Assembly: GCA_021805825.1 (NCBI GenBank)
Contig: JAJZEC010000041.1
Span: forward strand, 1 to 33,065
DNA length: 33,065 nucleotides
Source: Pseudomonadota bacterium
GTDB taxonomy: Bacteria; Pseudomonadota; Gammaproteobacteria; Burkholderiales; Burkholderiaceae_C
Direction: 5' to 3'
Part shown: piece after piece, positions 17,879 to 27,647 of the stretch
How the letters are laid out: each line of letters starts with the position of its first letter
How positions within the stretch are numbered: position 1 is the first letter of the stretch
Notes under the pieces: model-generated
Database searches by the model: none
What the model saw: the letters and a program-made list of their open reading frames with translations, nothing else
What the model was told of the DNA's origin: nothing
Program-made: the position numbers and the translations under genes

Positions 17879-18961
17879 TCAGGCGGTTGCGGTGCCCGCG
17901 CCGGCCACCGCCGGATCGGGCCTGGTGTTCCAGGTGCGCAGCAGCGGACGCAGGCGCGGCGCCACCTGGCCCGGATCCAGCGGGGCGAGTAGCGGAGCGA
18001 TGCGATCGTAATGACGCTCACCCCACTCGACCTCGGCCGCGTAGGGGCGCCACAAGGCATCGCCGGCGCCCTGCGCTGCCAGTTCGCGCAGCGCCTCGCG
18101 CGCATCGTCGATGCGGCGCGCGGCCAGCGACAGGCGCAGGAACATCATGCGCAGCCCGGTATCGCGCGGCATGGCCTCCAGCGCGATGCCGCAGTGGTGC
18201 AGCGCCTGATCCAGCGCGAAGGCCCGCAGGTCGCCCTGCGCCAGCCCCTGGTAGATGGATTCCATGTGCATCTCGGCCACGCGCCGCGCGCTGCGCGCCA
18301 CGGCGTCGGCGCCACCCGCGCCGGCCTGCGCCTGCCGCAGTTCGCGCATGGCGTCCTGCAGGGCGTCGCTCAGGCGCTGCTCCCAGGCGCTGCTGATGCC
18401 GTAGGCAAGCAGGCGGATTTCCTCGTCGGGATCGCTGAGCAGGCGGCGCATGACCGGCAGGGCCAGGCGCGGGGGCATGTCGCGCAGCGCGAGCACGGCA
18501 CGGATGCGCTGATCCTGCGGCTGGCTCTGATCCCGCGCGATGCGCGCGGTCTGCCCGGCGGGCGCGGCCGTGCGCAGGGAGTCGTCGGCCGGAGACACCG
18601 CGAACACCTCGAGTTGCGGCGTCTGGCGCAACATGCCGAGATCCTGCCGCCGCACCGGCAGCGCATGCGCCAGGCGCGCGGCGAGCACCACGCCCAGCGC
18701 GCCGCCGAAGGGTAGGAACACGGCGAGCGCCACGAGCAGCGCCAGCGCGGTGGCGCGCGGCTGGCGGTAGGCCGGCGGCAGCAGCGCGCGCAGCACAGGC
18801 GCGGCGAGCAGCGACGCGCCCAGGTGAAACATCCAGAACGGCAGCCAGCTTCCGGAATGCGCCGCACCGGGCAGGATGCGCGCCGCCGCGACCTCGAGGG
18901 CGCCGGCCAGCGCGGCCAGCGCGATCAGCGCCATCCGCTCGATCCACGCGCGGGCCCTCAC
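17879..18961 (-). CDS. pelE: PelE, inner membrane TPR-like protein of Pel synthesis
   Basis: 360 residues from a GTG at 18961 that overlaps the pelD stop as GTGA, with GGAG about 10 bases upstream; ATG 18934 would give 351 residues. The N-terminal third has three hydrophobic segments (near ALIALAALAGALEVAAA, FWMFHLGASLLAAPVL and ALALLVALAVFLPFGGA). The rest is alpha-helical and Arg/Ala/Leu-rich, with TPR-like repeats. Size, topology and place between pelD and pelF identify PelE, which binds PelD and completes the synthase complex. The sequence is poorly conserved in the family, so the call rests partly on synteny. Confidence 0.88.
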   Translation of the reverse strand: MRARAWIERMALIALAALAGALEVAAARILPGAAHSGSWLPFWMFHLGASLLAAPVLRALLPPAYRQPRATALALLVALAVFLPFGGALGVVLAARLAHALPVRRQDLGMLRQTPQLEVFAVSPADDSLRTAAPAGQTARIARDQSQPQDQRIRAVLALRDMPPRLALPVMRRLLSDPDEEIRLLAYGISSAWEQRLSDALQDAMRELRQAQAGAGGADAVARSARRVAEMHMESIYQGLAQGDLRAFALDQALHHCGIALEAMPRDTGLRMMFLRLSLAARRIDDAREALRELAAQGAGDALWRPYAAEVEWGERHYDRIAPLLAPLDPGQVAPRLRPLLRTWNTRPDPAVAGAGTATA

Positions 18962-20385
18962 CGCCACGACTCCACGTCGCTCGGCGGCGGGCCGGCGCTG
19001 TCGATCAGGGCGCGCAACTCGAGCATGCCCGGCGGGCCCTGCACGAGGAGCAGGTGGGCCGGCGCCGGAGCCGGCTCCGGATGGCCCGAACGCTCGCGGA
19101 TCTGCTCCAGCACTTCCTGCATTTCGCCGCGGTAATGTGCCACCGCGGAGGCGCTGATCAGCGGCAGCAGCACGACCAGCGCCGCGCCCGACGCGGTCTC
19201 GAAGGTCCACATCGAGCTTTCCACCGGCTGCCGCGAGGAGAACTCGGAGAATTCCTCGGCATCGAGCGGGCCCTCGTGCATCCATACCGCGCAGTAGCTG
19301 CGCAGGCGCGTGCGCAGGCCGAGCCCGCTGAGCTGCGCCCACTCCTGCTGCAGCCCGACCGGCGCCTGCGGCCAGGCCTCGCGGATCGGCGCTACACCGG
19401 CCTCCAGATGGGCGAAGTCGAGGTAGGACGCGCACAGAACCTGCAGGCGCTGCAGGTTCTGCTGCTCGAAGGACATGAAGGGCATCGAGTGCACGGCCAG
19501 CAGCGCGTCCGGACGGCCCTGCTCGTCCAGCCGCAGCGGGGCGGCGAACACCCACTGGCTGCGCTCGGCCTCCGCCGCCCGCTCCTGGGCCACGTGCACG
19601 GCCTCGCCGCTTTGCAGGCAGCGCTCGATCAGCGGGTGCCCGGCGTCGAGCAGCGGCAGATCCTGGCCCAGCGAGAAGGCCTGTTCCCAGCGCCACGCCC
19701 GGCCCTGGCGCCGGCGCACGAACACCCCGGCCTCGAGCAGGCGGCAGGCCTGGCTGAGCAGCAGCATGAACGCGTTGGGATCGGGCAGCGGCGGGCCGCC
19801 CGCATGGGCCGCGCCGACGCCCGGCGTGGCGAAGGCGAAGCTGCGCCGCATCTCGAGCATGGCGTCGCGCAGGGTCAGCGGGCGGTCGGTGAGCTCCTGC
19901 TCCAGGGTGTCCAGCGCCTCCTTGACCAGGAACAGCCGGCGCTTGGTGCGCTCCAGGCGCGCGCGCAGGTCGCGCGCGACCTCGCGGTGCAGATCCTGGC
20001 GGTTGACGATCGCGGTGCCGAATTCGCCCAGCACCAGGGTCATGAGCACGCCGCCGAGGAAGTACTCGGAAGGAAAGATAGCCGCCGCCGGAGCCAGCCC
20101 CAGGCGCATGCTCAGTTCCCAGAAGGCGGCGTACAGCGCCGCGCCGAACAGACCGCGTCCGGCTCCATAGCGCACGGCGACCAGCCAGGGCCCGAGCCAG
20201 GCCCAGGGGAAACCGGCATGGATGCCGAGGGCATCCTGCGGCCGCAGCTTCCAGCCCAGCCCGAGGATGAGCAGCGGCAGCACGACGCTTTCGAGGTCGG
20301 CGAACCACGAACCCATGCGCGCCGCATCGCGCCAGGGCCAGCGTCGCTGGCGCCAGCGCGCCGCGGAGGCCAGGGAACGTTTCAT
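18958..20385 (-). CDS. pelD: PelD, c-di-GMP receptor of the Pel synthase (variant I-site)
   Basis: 475 residues (455 in Pseudomonas aeruginosa). Four hydrophobic segments lie between about residues 32 and 135, then a helical linker (REVARDLRARLERTKRR), a GAF domain (about 190-330) and a degenerate GGDEF domain (about 340-460). PelD normally binds c-di-GMP through an RxxD motif in the GGDEF domain and switches on polymer synthesis. Here the matching site reads R385-Q-P-V-E389: the Arg is kept but the Asp is replaced, and no RxxD occurs in the last 150 residues. R419 probably matches the third binding Arg. Activation may therefore be weaker or use another signal. ATG 20385 is 24 bases after the pelC stop. 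Confidence 0.93.
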   Translation of the reverse strand: MKRSLASAARWRQRRWPWRDAARMGSWFADLESVVLPLLILGLGWKLRPQDALGIHAGFPWAWLGPWLVAVRYGAGRGLFGAALYAAFWELSMRLGLAPAAAIFPSEYFLGGVLMTLVLGEFGTAIVNRQDLHREVARDLRARLERTKRRLFLVKEALDTLEQELTDRPLTLRDAMLEMRRSFAFATPGVGAAHAGGPPLPDPNAFMLLLSQACRLLEAGVFVRRRQGRAWRWEQAFSLGQDLPLLDAGHPLIERCLQSGEAVHVAQERAAEAERSQWVFAAPLRLDEQGRPDALLAVHSMPFMSFEQQNLQRLQVLCASYLDFAHLEAGVAPIREAWPQAPVGLQQEWAQLSGLGLRTRLRSYCAVWMHEGPLDAEEFSEFSSRQPVESSMWTFETASGAALVVLLPLISASAVAHYRGEMQEVLEQIRERSGHPEPAPAPAHLLLVQGPPGMLELRALIDSAGPPPSDVESWR

Positions 20386-20409
20386 CGCCGGGCGGTCCGC
20401 GTCAGCCGT

Positions 20410-20976
20410 TCAACGTTGCGCCGGCTTCGGGCCGGCGACCACCTGCAGTCCGGAGAGCAGCGCGGCGATCTGCTGCTGCCCGACCGCCGCCAGGCCCTGG
20501 TAGCCCCAGCCCGAGCGCCCGCCGCTGGCGCTCCAGGCCACGCTGCCGTCGGCCACCCGGCGCAGTTGCAGGGTCACGCCCACCGCGGGCTCGTTGTCCA
20601 CTCCGGTCTTGTAGCGCCATTCGGTGACGTTGCCGCCCAGCGCGTAGGTGGCGCCCTGCCGCCGCGCCCAGCGCAGCTGCTGCGCGGCACTGGGCTCGAC
20701 GGGGGCCTGCAGCAGATCGCCGGCGCCGGGCTGGGGATAGACCACGACCTTGCGCAGGCCGCGCTGGCGCAGCAGCGACACCGCGATGGCCTGCGCGCGC
20801 AGTTGCGCCTGCGGGACGTCGGTGAGGTTGCTGAAGGGCAGCACGGCGAGGGTGTCCTGCGCGCGCAGGCGCAGCGGCTGGGTGGATACCGCGGACACCG
20901 CGCAGCCACCGAGGAGCAGCGCGGCGACCGTTGCCATGCCGACGAGGCTGCGGCGGGACGGATGCGTGGGTGTCAT
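20410..20976 (-). CDS. pelC: PelC, outer membrane lipoprotein of Pel export
   Basis: 188 residues. A lipoprotein signal ends in LLGGC, with C25 the lipidated residue. The mature part has the short alpha/beta TolB-like domain of PelC (TLAVLPFSNLTDVPQAQ; a later Gly/Trp-rich region with GGRSGWGYQG). PelC forms a ring on the periplasmic side of the outer membrane under the PelB pore and funnels the charged polymer. CCGGAG sits 8 bases before ATG 20976. It lies 40 bases after pelB and 24 before pelD. Confidence 0.93.
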   Translation of the reverse strand: MTPTHPSRRSLVGMATVAALLLGGCAVSAVSTQPLRLRAQDTLAVLPFSNLTDVPQAQLRAQAIAVSLLRQRGLRKVVVYPQPGAGDLLQAPVEPSAAQQLRWARRQGATYALGGNVTEWRYKTGVDNEPAVGVTLQLRRVADGSVAWSASGGRSGWGYQGLAAVGQQQIAALLSGLQVVAGPKPAQR

Positions 20977-21016
20977 GCGATTCTCCGGAGGTCTCAGGAT
21001 CGGTTCGGCTGCAAGC

Positions 21017-24000
21017 TTAGCGGCCGAACCAGTGGCGATACTGCAGGATCCATTGTCGGCTCAGGCCCGACACGTCCTGCTGGCGGCTGTAGCCGAACAT
21101 CCACGCATCGGCGCCGAGCAGCGGGCCGCTGATGCCGATGACGGCGTTGCTGACCAGCCCGAGGCTGCGCGAGCGCAGGAGGTCGAGTTCGCCGTAGGGC
21201 ATCCAGCGCGCCACGGGTCGATCCGCCTGGCTGCTGTCGAATCCGATGCCCACGCCCAGCGCGGAATCGCTGGCGGGAACGAAGAAGCCCGCGCCCGGCG
21301 CGCCGCCGCCGGGGACGAGCCCGGCGTAGCGCTGCAGGTTCACCCCGGCGCTCGCCTGGAAGCGATGGTCGTAGCCGAGCAGCTTGAGGCTCAGGTCGGG
21401 TTGGCCGACATGCAGCCACCAGCCGAGCTCGGCGTCCACGCTGCGCCCCGTTCCCAGCGACTGGCCGTCGCGCGCCTGGTAGCTGGCGCCCGCGAGCTGC
21501 AGGCTGGCCCAGGCGCGACCGAAGTCGCGGCGCAGGCGCAGCCGCAGGCGGTCGCGGCTGCCGGCGACGAGCAAGGCCGCCGATTCGTCGGCCACGGCAT
21601 GGTGCTCGACCTGCAGCCCCGCGTGCAGCCCCCAGGGCAGCTCGGTGCGGGCGCCGATCTGCCAGCCGGCCAGGCTGCCCAGCGCGCGGTTGCCGGTGAG
21701 GGCGGCGCGCAGGCTGCTGCGCGCGCCCTGCCAGCGCAGTCCGAGCACGGCGTTCTTCCAGAGGCCCGGCACGCCGCGGATCTGCCCCGGGTCGTTGCTG
21801 CCCAGCGCCTGGCGCGCAACGGCCGCCTGCAGGCTCCACGACGGCGCGACATGCCAGTCCAGCTGCGCCGCCGGGCCGTGGCGGACGACGGCACCGAGCT
21901 GCACATCCTGCAGTTGCAGGCTGGCGCTGTCGGCCCGCGCGAGCTCGCGCTCGGCGGTCTGCCGTTGCAGCGCGCGCAGCGCGGCCGAATCCTGGCCGCG
22001 CGCGGCGGCGCGGTCGAGCAGCGCTTCGGCATCGGCCAGCGAGCGCATGGGCTGCCCGGCCACCCGCCAGGCCTGCGCCCGGTCACTCGGCATCAGGTCG
22101 CGCCCGGCGCCGTGTCGCAGGTCGGTGGCCACCGCCTGGCTGTCGCCCTGCCGCAGGTCGATCTGCAACTGCAGCGACTGCCGCGCCGCCGGGCTCAGCA
22201 CGGCGCGCGCCAGCCAGCGACGCGCCGCCGAGCTGGTGTCCAGCCCGAGCAGCCAGTCGCCGATGGCGGCGTCGGCCTCGGCGCGCTGGCGGGGATCGAG
22301 CTGCCCGCGGAGCAGCCGGTCGCGCAAGGCCTGCAGCACGCGCCGCTGCGCAGTGGCACCCACCCGGCTGCGCGCCAGGCGCAGCCGGGCGACCAGCTCG
22401 TCGACACCGCGCCGGGAGCCGCCGCGGGTCGCCGGCGGCGCGGCCTGCAGCAGGCTCCAGGCGCGGTCGTAGGCGGCGCGCGCGCGGCGCTCCTCGCCGG
22501 CCTGCGCCAGCAGATCGCCGTAGTGGATCAACCACAGCGCATCGGAGCGGTGGCGGCCGAGATCCAGCGCGGCCCAGGCCAGCGCGCGTCGGTAGTCGCC
22601 CAGGGCCTGCGCCGCCGCCGACAGCACCTGCGGGCCGCCAGGCACCGTGCGCAGGCCCGGCGCGTAGGCCGGCAGGCGCGCGCGCAGGCAGGCGCGGTCG
22701 TTGGCGTCCAGGCACATCCACAGCAGGTCGATCTGCGCGCTGCTGTCGCCGGGCCGCAGGCGAAGGGCGTGCATTTCGTCGGCCAGCGCGCGCCGCGGCC
22801 GGCCCAGCGCCTGCCAGACCGACGCGCGCAGCGCGTAGGTGCCGGGACGCCGCCACAGCATCGCGCCCACGGCGCTGGCGTCGACCGCGCGCTGCCAGTC
22901 CTGCAGCCCGGCCGCGCTGGGCTGGTGGCGCAGCAGCCGCAGCCACAGCAGCGCCAGGTCGGGGTCGGGGTGGCGCCTCCAGGCCGCGCGCGCCAGCCGC
23001 AGCGCGGCCTGCGCGCCGGCGCTGTGTTGCCGCAGCAGCACCAGGCGCTGGATCTGGTACGGCTCGATGCCGTCGCGCAGCGCGGGGCTGCGCCACAGCG
23101 AGGTGTAGGCCTGCGCGGCCGCGGCCTGCTGCCCCAGATCCCAGGCCAGGTCGCCGAGCAGCTTCTGGTGCGCCGCGCGCAGGCTGGCGCGGCCCCGCAG
23201 CCCGCGGGTGGCCCACAGTTCCTCGAAGGCCTGCTGGAAACGCCCCTGCTGATCGAGCGCGGTCGCGTAGTCGATGCTGGCGCGCAGATCGAGCGCGCCG
23301 CGCTGCCGGGCCTGCGCATAGACCGCCAGCGAGCGTCGCGTCTGCCCCATGTTGCCCAGCAGCCAGCCCAGTGCCGGCAACACACCCGGGTGGGCGCGCG
23401 CGGCCCGCCGCAGCACGGCCGCGGCCTGCCGCGGGTGGCCGTCGTCTTCCAGGCTCTGCGCGTACTGCAGCCAGTCGGCGGTGGCCATGCGGGTGTGCGC
23501 GGCGCGCTCGCGCCAGTACAGATCCAGCGCCGGACGCGCATGCAGGGCCAGCGCCAGACGATGCAGCTGCGCCAGCGCCTGCGGGTCGTAGCCCGCGCCC
23601 AGCAGGCGCGCCCATTGCCGCAGCGCGGCGTCGGGGTGTCCATTCCATTCGAGAACGCGGGCGCGGCGCCGCGCCCAGACCCGGCTGTCCGGCCGGGCGA
23701 CCAGCGCGGCGGCCGCGACACGCTGCGCAGCGGCCAGGCGACCCGCGCCGAGCAGCACCTGCCACGCCAGTTCGCGCCGCTCCGCGTCGAGCCGGCCGGA
23801 CAGCGCTGCCGGGGGCAGATCCAGGTCGACCGCGCGCTGCAGCCAGCGCGCGGCGGCGTCGGTGCGCCCGGCGCCGAGCGCCAGGCGCGCCACCAGCCAG
23901 TCCAGCGTGGGGTTGTCCGGCTGAGCGGCGACCGCGGCGGCCGTCGCGCGGTAGGCCCGCACCGGTTGTCCTGATGCCAGCAGTGCCTGCGCGCCGCCCT

Positions 24001-24685
24001 GCACCAGGCGCGCGCGCAGCATGGGGTCGGCCTGCCGCCGGGCGCAGGCGAACAGCAGCCGCGCAGCGAGTTCGTAATGGCCGGTGCCCACCAGCAGGCG
24101 CGCGGCCTGCCGCGCCTGCTCCGGCGCCAGCGGCGGCAATGCGCCGATGGCAACGACCAGCCGCGGCGCCGAGGCCACCGCATCGAGCCGCTGCAGCCAT
24201 TGCATCGAACGCCGCCACTGCGCGTAGTCCCGCGGCCGCTGGTGGTCGAGCAGCGCCAGGATGTTGCCGCGCACATGCGCGCGCTCGGCCTGCCGCTGCG
24301 GGCCCGCGCCAGCGGCCATCTGCCACTGCTGTTCCCAGGCACGCAGGCGCAAGGCATCGACGCGCTCGCCCTGCAGCCCGCGCAGCAGCCGCAGCGCCTG
24401 CCGCGGCGCGCCCACATGCAGGTAGCGCTCGGCCAGCAGCAGGCGCAGACCGGGGTCGCCGGTGCGCAAGGCCGGATCGTGCCGCAGGTAGTCGATCACC
24501 AGGCGGTCGTCGCGGCTGCCGGCCAGCAGCGGCGGCAGCGTGCGGCCGGGGTAGACGAGCAGCAGCGTGGTCAGGCACAGCAGCGCCAGGCCGAGCAGCG
24601 CACGACGTGCGAACAGGCGGCTGCGCGCGGGGTCGTCGACCGCGACGTGCAGGGCTGCGCTGTCGGCCGATCGGTGCTTGCGCAT
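21017..24685 (-). CDS. pelB: PelB, TPR scaffold and outer membrane porin for Pel export
   Basis: 1222 residues (1193 in Pseudomonas aeruginosa). There is one N-terminal transmembrane helix (about 28-46, RRALLGLALLCLTTLLLVY), a very long helical region of TPR repeats rich in Ala/Leu/Arg, and a C-terminal beta-barrel of about 300 residues. The barrel ends in the alternating strand QWILQYRHWFGR. PelB binds PelA through the TPRs and exports the polymer through the barrel. It ends with TAA and starts 15 bases after the pelA stop. Confidence 0.95.
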   Translation of the reverse strand: MRKHRSADSAALHVAVDDPARSRLFARRALLGLALLCLTTLLLVYPGRTLPPLLAGSRDDRLVIDYLRHDPALRTGDPGLRLLLAERYLHVGAPRQALRLLRGLQGERVDALRLRAWEQQWQMAAGAGPQRQAERAHVRGNILALLDHQRPRDYAQWRRSMQWLQRLDAVASAPRLVVAIGALPPLAPEQARQAARLLVGTGHYELAARLLFACARRQADPMLRARLVQGGAQALLASGQPVRAYRATAAAVAAQPDNPTLDWLVARLALGAGRTDAAARWLQRAVDLDLPPAALSGRLDAERRELAWQVLLGAGRLAAAQRVAAAALVARPDSRVWARRRARVLEWNGHPDAALRQWARLLGAGYDPQALAQLHRLALALHARPALDLYWRERAAHTRMATADWLQYAQSLEDDGHPRQAAAVLRRAARAHPGVLPALGWLLGNMGQTRRSLAVYAQARQRGALDLRASIDYATALDQQGRFQQAFEELWATRGLRGRASLRAAHQKLLGDLAWDLGQQAAAAQAYTSLWRSPALRDGIEPYQIQRLVLLRQHSAGAQAALRLARAAWRRHPDPDLALLWLRLLRHQPSAAGLQDWQRAVDASAVGAMLWRRPGTYALRASVWQALGRPRRALADEMHALRLRPGDSSAQIDLLWMCLDANDRACLRARLPAYAPGLRTVPGGPQVLSAAAQALGDYRRALAWAALDLGRHRSDALWLIHYGDLLAQAGEERRARAAYDRAWSLLQAAPPATRGGSRRGVDELVARLRLARSRVGATAQRRVLQALRDRLLRGQLDPRQRAEADAAIGDWLLGLDTSSAARRWLARAVLSPAARQSLQLQIDLRQGDSQAVATDLRHGAGRDLMPSDRAQAWRVAGQPMRSLADAEALLDRAAARGQDSAALRALQRQTAERELARADSASLQLQDVQLGAVVRHGPAAQLDWHVAPSWSLQAAVARQALGSNDPGQIRGVPGLWKNAVLGLRWQGARSSLRAALTGNRALGSLAGWQIGARTELPWGLHAGLQVEHHAVADESAALLVAGSRDRLRLRLRRDFGRAWASLQLAGASYQARDGQSLGTGRSVDAELGWWLHVGQPDLSLKLLGYDHRFQASAGVNLQRYAGLVPGGGAPGAGFFVPASDSALGVGIGFDSSQADRPVARWMPYGELDLLRSRSLGLVSNAVIGISGPLLGADAWMFGYSRQQDVSGLSRQWILQYRHWFGR

Positions 24686-24700
24686 GCAGCAGTCGGGAAC

Positions 24701-27580
24701 TCAGGCGCGCTGGAGCACGATGTCGACGCTGCTGGCCGTGCTGCGCAGCCGCAGTTCGGATCGGCGGCGCAGCACGCGCAGTCCCGGCACGGGCTGCAGC
24801 GTCCAGCCGGCCGGCAGGCGCAGCCTGGCGTCGATGGCCACGAAGCCCTGCAGCCGCAGCCGGACGGAGCCGTCGTCGGCCACGCTCCAGTGCAGGACAT
24901 CGGCGTTGGCGTCGACCAGCATGGGCCGCGCAGGCTCCGGCCCGCCCAGGCGCAGCAGGGCCTGCCCGGGCAGCCCATGCAGGTAGCGGCGATCGGCGTG
25001 CTCGTTCCAGCCGACGATCGCCCGGCAGGCATCCAGCCGCGGAGGCTGCGCGCTGGCCGGCTGCACCCACTGCAGCAGGTGCTCGCCGCCGCGCAGCCTC
25101 CAGCCGCCGTCGAGCCGGCGCGCCACCGTCGCGCTGCGCCAGGCGTTGACACTGTGCGCGTACTGCCTGCCGAAAATCGGGTGCACCGGCTGCGCCAGCA
25201 CCCAGCGATAGACCTTGTGCAGGCTGGCGAGCCCCGCCGGCTGGGTGACGATGTAGGGGTGGTAATAGATGTCGATCGGCTTGAGACGGCGCGGCAGGTC
25301 GGTCATGCGGTAGGTTTCGATGGCCCGCTCGAATCCGAAATAGGGCCCGCGCCAGTTGTGCGTGTAGGTCTCCTCGTTCGAGCACGCAGCATAGACCTGG
25401 AAGAAGGCTCCCTTCGGGATTCCCAGGGGCCACACATTGGAAAGCGTCGGCGCCGTGCGGCTGATCGTCGCCCCGCCTCCGTTGAGGTTGGCCATGCCGG
25501 CCTGGTAGGCCATGGCCACCGCCTTGTTCGTCGGATTGCAGTCGCCCGGCCACAGGATGATGTCGCAGGTCTTGCCCGGCGGGCAGAGGTTCTTCTCGAT
25601 GTATTCCTTGGCGCCGGTCACGTTGCTCGCCGTGCTGAAGCGGTAATCGGGCAGCGGCAGGTAGTTGCCATAGGCCTGCTCCCCATCGCCGGTGGGGAAA
25701 CGCGCGTGGTAGCGCGAGGCCAGCACCCAGTCGAAGGGATGCGCCCAGGTGTGGCTGCCGGCCTCGACCCACGGCAGCGCGTACATGCGGCGCGCCCAAT
25801 GCCGCGAGACCGGCGCCAGACTGGGGTATTCGCCATGGTCGCTGACCTCGCCGACGATGATCGAGCCCACCGTCGGGATGCGGTAGCGCTCGAGGATCTC
25901 GCTCACCAGCACCTGGCCGGCGATCGGCGAGCCCGGGCGCAGGCAGGCGTTGGGCCAGCCGTCGCCATCGAAATGGGCGATCAGCACGCGGCGGCCGTAG
26001 CGGGTGGTGACGTCGGGCATCGGGTCGTCGCCGACGCGCAGCGCGGCATGCAGGAAGGCGATGGGGTCGATCGACCAGCGGGTGTCGCTGCCTCCGGGCA
26101 GGTTGAACACGCCGAAGGCGCCCAGCGCATAGCCTCCCCAGGGAGTGAGCGCCGCGCCCTGCATGACCCGACCGTCGCTGCCGACCGCGCTGAGCCACGC
26201 GGTCGAACCGGCCGGCGCCTGCAGATCCACGGTGTTCAGGGGATCGAGCAGCGGCAGCACCTCGCCGGGCGGCGTGCCGGGGCCGCGTCGCATGGCCAGC
26301 GGGCCCGCCAGCTGCCCGCTGCCTACGGTGGCGCCCAGCGCGCCCAGGATCTGGGGATCGGCGGAACCGAACACGGCCACCGGCACGCCCTGCCGCTGGG
26401 CGCGCAGCAGCATCTCGCGCACCGCCTGCGGCACCTCGGAGCGGTCGGGGTAGACGACGATGGCCGCGTAGCGCCCGGCCAGCGGCCGGTCGCCGAAGGC
26501 GGCGCCGATGTACCGGTACTCGGGAACCAGCCCCAGCTGCTCCAGGGGCATGGCGCCGTAGATGTGGGCACTCTGGCTCTGCAGCGCGGGGGCGTTGCCG
26601 GCGGCGCAGGAATGCAGCAGCAGGGCGCGCCGCGGCACGAGTTCCACCGCGCCGACGCCCAGGCCCTGCAGGCCGGCGTCGGCCACCCAGGGGATCAGGC
26701 CCTGCGCGGCGATGGCGCGCGCCACGCGCCGCGCCCGCGCGCGCTGCTCGGGCGCGCAGTAGTCGATGGCGATGCCCGGCAGCCCGAAGCGCGCGCGCAG
26801 TTGCTGGAAGCGTTGCAGCAGCCAGGAGCGGTCGGCGGCCGCCACCGGCACGTAGGCCTGCGTGTCCTGCCTCCAGCCGCGGTACAGCGATTCGGCGGCG
26901 ACGGCGTCGATGGAGGCTGCCAGCGCGGAATCGACGAGATCGAAACCCCGATTGAGAATCAGGCGCAGGCCGGGGAAGGCCGCCACCAGTTCGTGCAGGG
27001 TCGCCGCCAGCGCGGCGGACTGGCGCGCGCGCTGCGCGGCGTCGTGCGCGATCAGCTGGTAGGAGTCCAGGGTGTCAAGGAACAGTCCGCGGAAACCGGC
27101 CTGCCACAGCGGCGCGACGATCTGCTCGCGCAGGAAGCGGCTCCACCCGGCAGCGGTCTGGTCGAGCACCCGCGTGCCCCAGGCGGTGTTGCTGCCGGCA
27201 AACCACTGCGGGGGAATGCGGCGGGCGAGCGGATCGTCGGATGCGACTTCCCCGACCGAGACATAGGCGAAGGCTCTTGCGTAGGGGCCGAGGGCGCGAC
27301 CGATGTCCGCGGTCTCGGCCAGCGCCGGGCCCGGCTGCAGCACCACCGCGTCGAAGGCCGCCAGATCGTCGAAGGGAATGTCGTCGCCGTAGTAGAAGGC
27401 CACCGCCGCGGCCTCGTGGCCTGCAAGCGACGATGCGCCGGAACCGGCGGCCGGGGCGGCCGGGGCGGCCCGACCCGGCCCGTCGGCCGCGGGGGCGGCT
27501 GCGGCCAGCGCCTCGCGGGCGACCGGCAGCGAGCCCAACCCGGCCTGGGCAAGGGTTCCGAGGAACGTTCTTCTTTTCAT
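24701..27580 (-). CDS. pelA: PelA, bifunctional Pel deacetylase and glycoside hydrolase
   Basis: 959 residues (948 in Pseudomonas aeruginosa). The N-terminal glycoside hydrolase domain (about 45-300) has a likely catalytic E230 in AESLYRGW. A Rossmann-like segment follows, then the carbohydrate deacetylase domain with D538/D540 (HFDGDGW) and the metal pair H610-x3-H614 (SHTWAH). It ends in a C-terminal beta-rich domain. In the periplasm PelA deacetylates and trims the polymer on its way to PelB. The signal peptide reads MKRRTFLGTLAQAGLGSLPVA, a twin-arginine type rather than plain Sec. No strong ribosome site precedes ATG 27580. It is the first gene of pelABCDEFG and diverges from acoA across 275 bases. 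Confidence 0.96.
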   Translation of the reverse strand: MKRRTFLGTLAQAGLGSLPVAREALAAAAPAADGPGRAAPAAPAAGSGASSLAGHEAAAVAFYYGDDIPFDDLAAFDAVVLQPGPALAETADIGRALGPYARAFAYVSVGEVASDDPLARRIPPQWFAGSNTAWGTRVLDQTAAGWSRFLREQIVAPLWQAGFRGLFLDTLDSYQLIAHDAAQRARQSAALAATLHELVAAFPGLRLILNRGFDLVDSALAASIDAVAAESLYRGWRQDTQAYVPVAAADRSWLLQRFQQLRARFGLPGIAIDYCAPEQRARARRVARAIAAQGLIPWVADAGLQGLGVGAVELVPRRALLLHSCAAGNAPALQSQSAHIYGAMPLEQLGLVPEYRYIGAAFGDRPLAGRYAAIVVYPDRSEVPQAVREMLLRAQRQGVPVAVFGSADPQILGALGATVGSGQLAGPLAMRRGPGTPPGEVLPLLDPLNTVDLQAPAGSTAWLSAVGSDGRVMQGAALTPWGGYALGAFGVFNLPGGSDTRWSIDPIAFLHAALRVGDDPMPDVTTRYGRRVLIAHFDGDGWPNACLRPGSPIAGQVLVSEILERYRIPTVGSIIVGEVSDHGEYPSLAPVSRHWARRMYALPWVEAGSHTWAHPFDWVLASRYHARFPTGDGEQAYGNYLPLPDYRFSTASNVTGAKEYIEKNLCPPGKTCDIILWPGDCNPTNKAVAMAYQAGMANLNGGGATISRTAPTLSNVWPLGIPKGAFFQVYAACSNEETYTHNWRGPYFGFERAIETYRMTDLPRRLKPIDIYYHPYIVTQPAGLASLHKVYRWVLAQPVHPIFGRQYAHSVNAWRSATVARRLDGGWRLRGGEHLLQWVQPASAQPPRLDACRAIVGWNEHADRRYLHGLPGQALLRLGGPEPARPMLVDANADVLHWSVADDGSVRLRLQGFVAIDARLRLPAGWTLQPVPGLRVLRRRSELRLRSTASSVDIVLQRA

Positions 27581-27647
27581 GGTTTTCGGTCGTGCGCAAC
27601 CCAGCGCAGCGGCGCGCCCGGCCAACCGCTGAACTCTACACCGGGTG

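Noticed and set aside
14712-18011. Open frame of 1099 codons on the plus strand opposite pelG and pelF
   Set aside because: Low-complexity His/Gln/Ala composition and full overlap with conserved pel genes mark it as a shadow.
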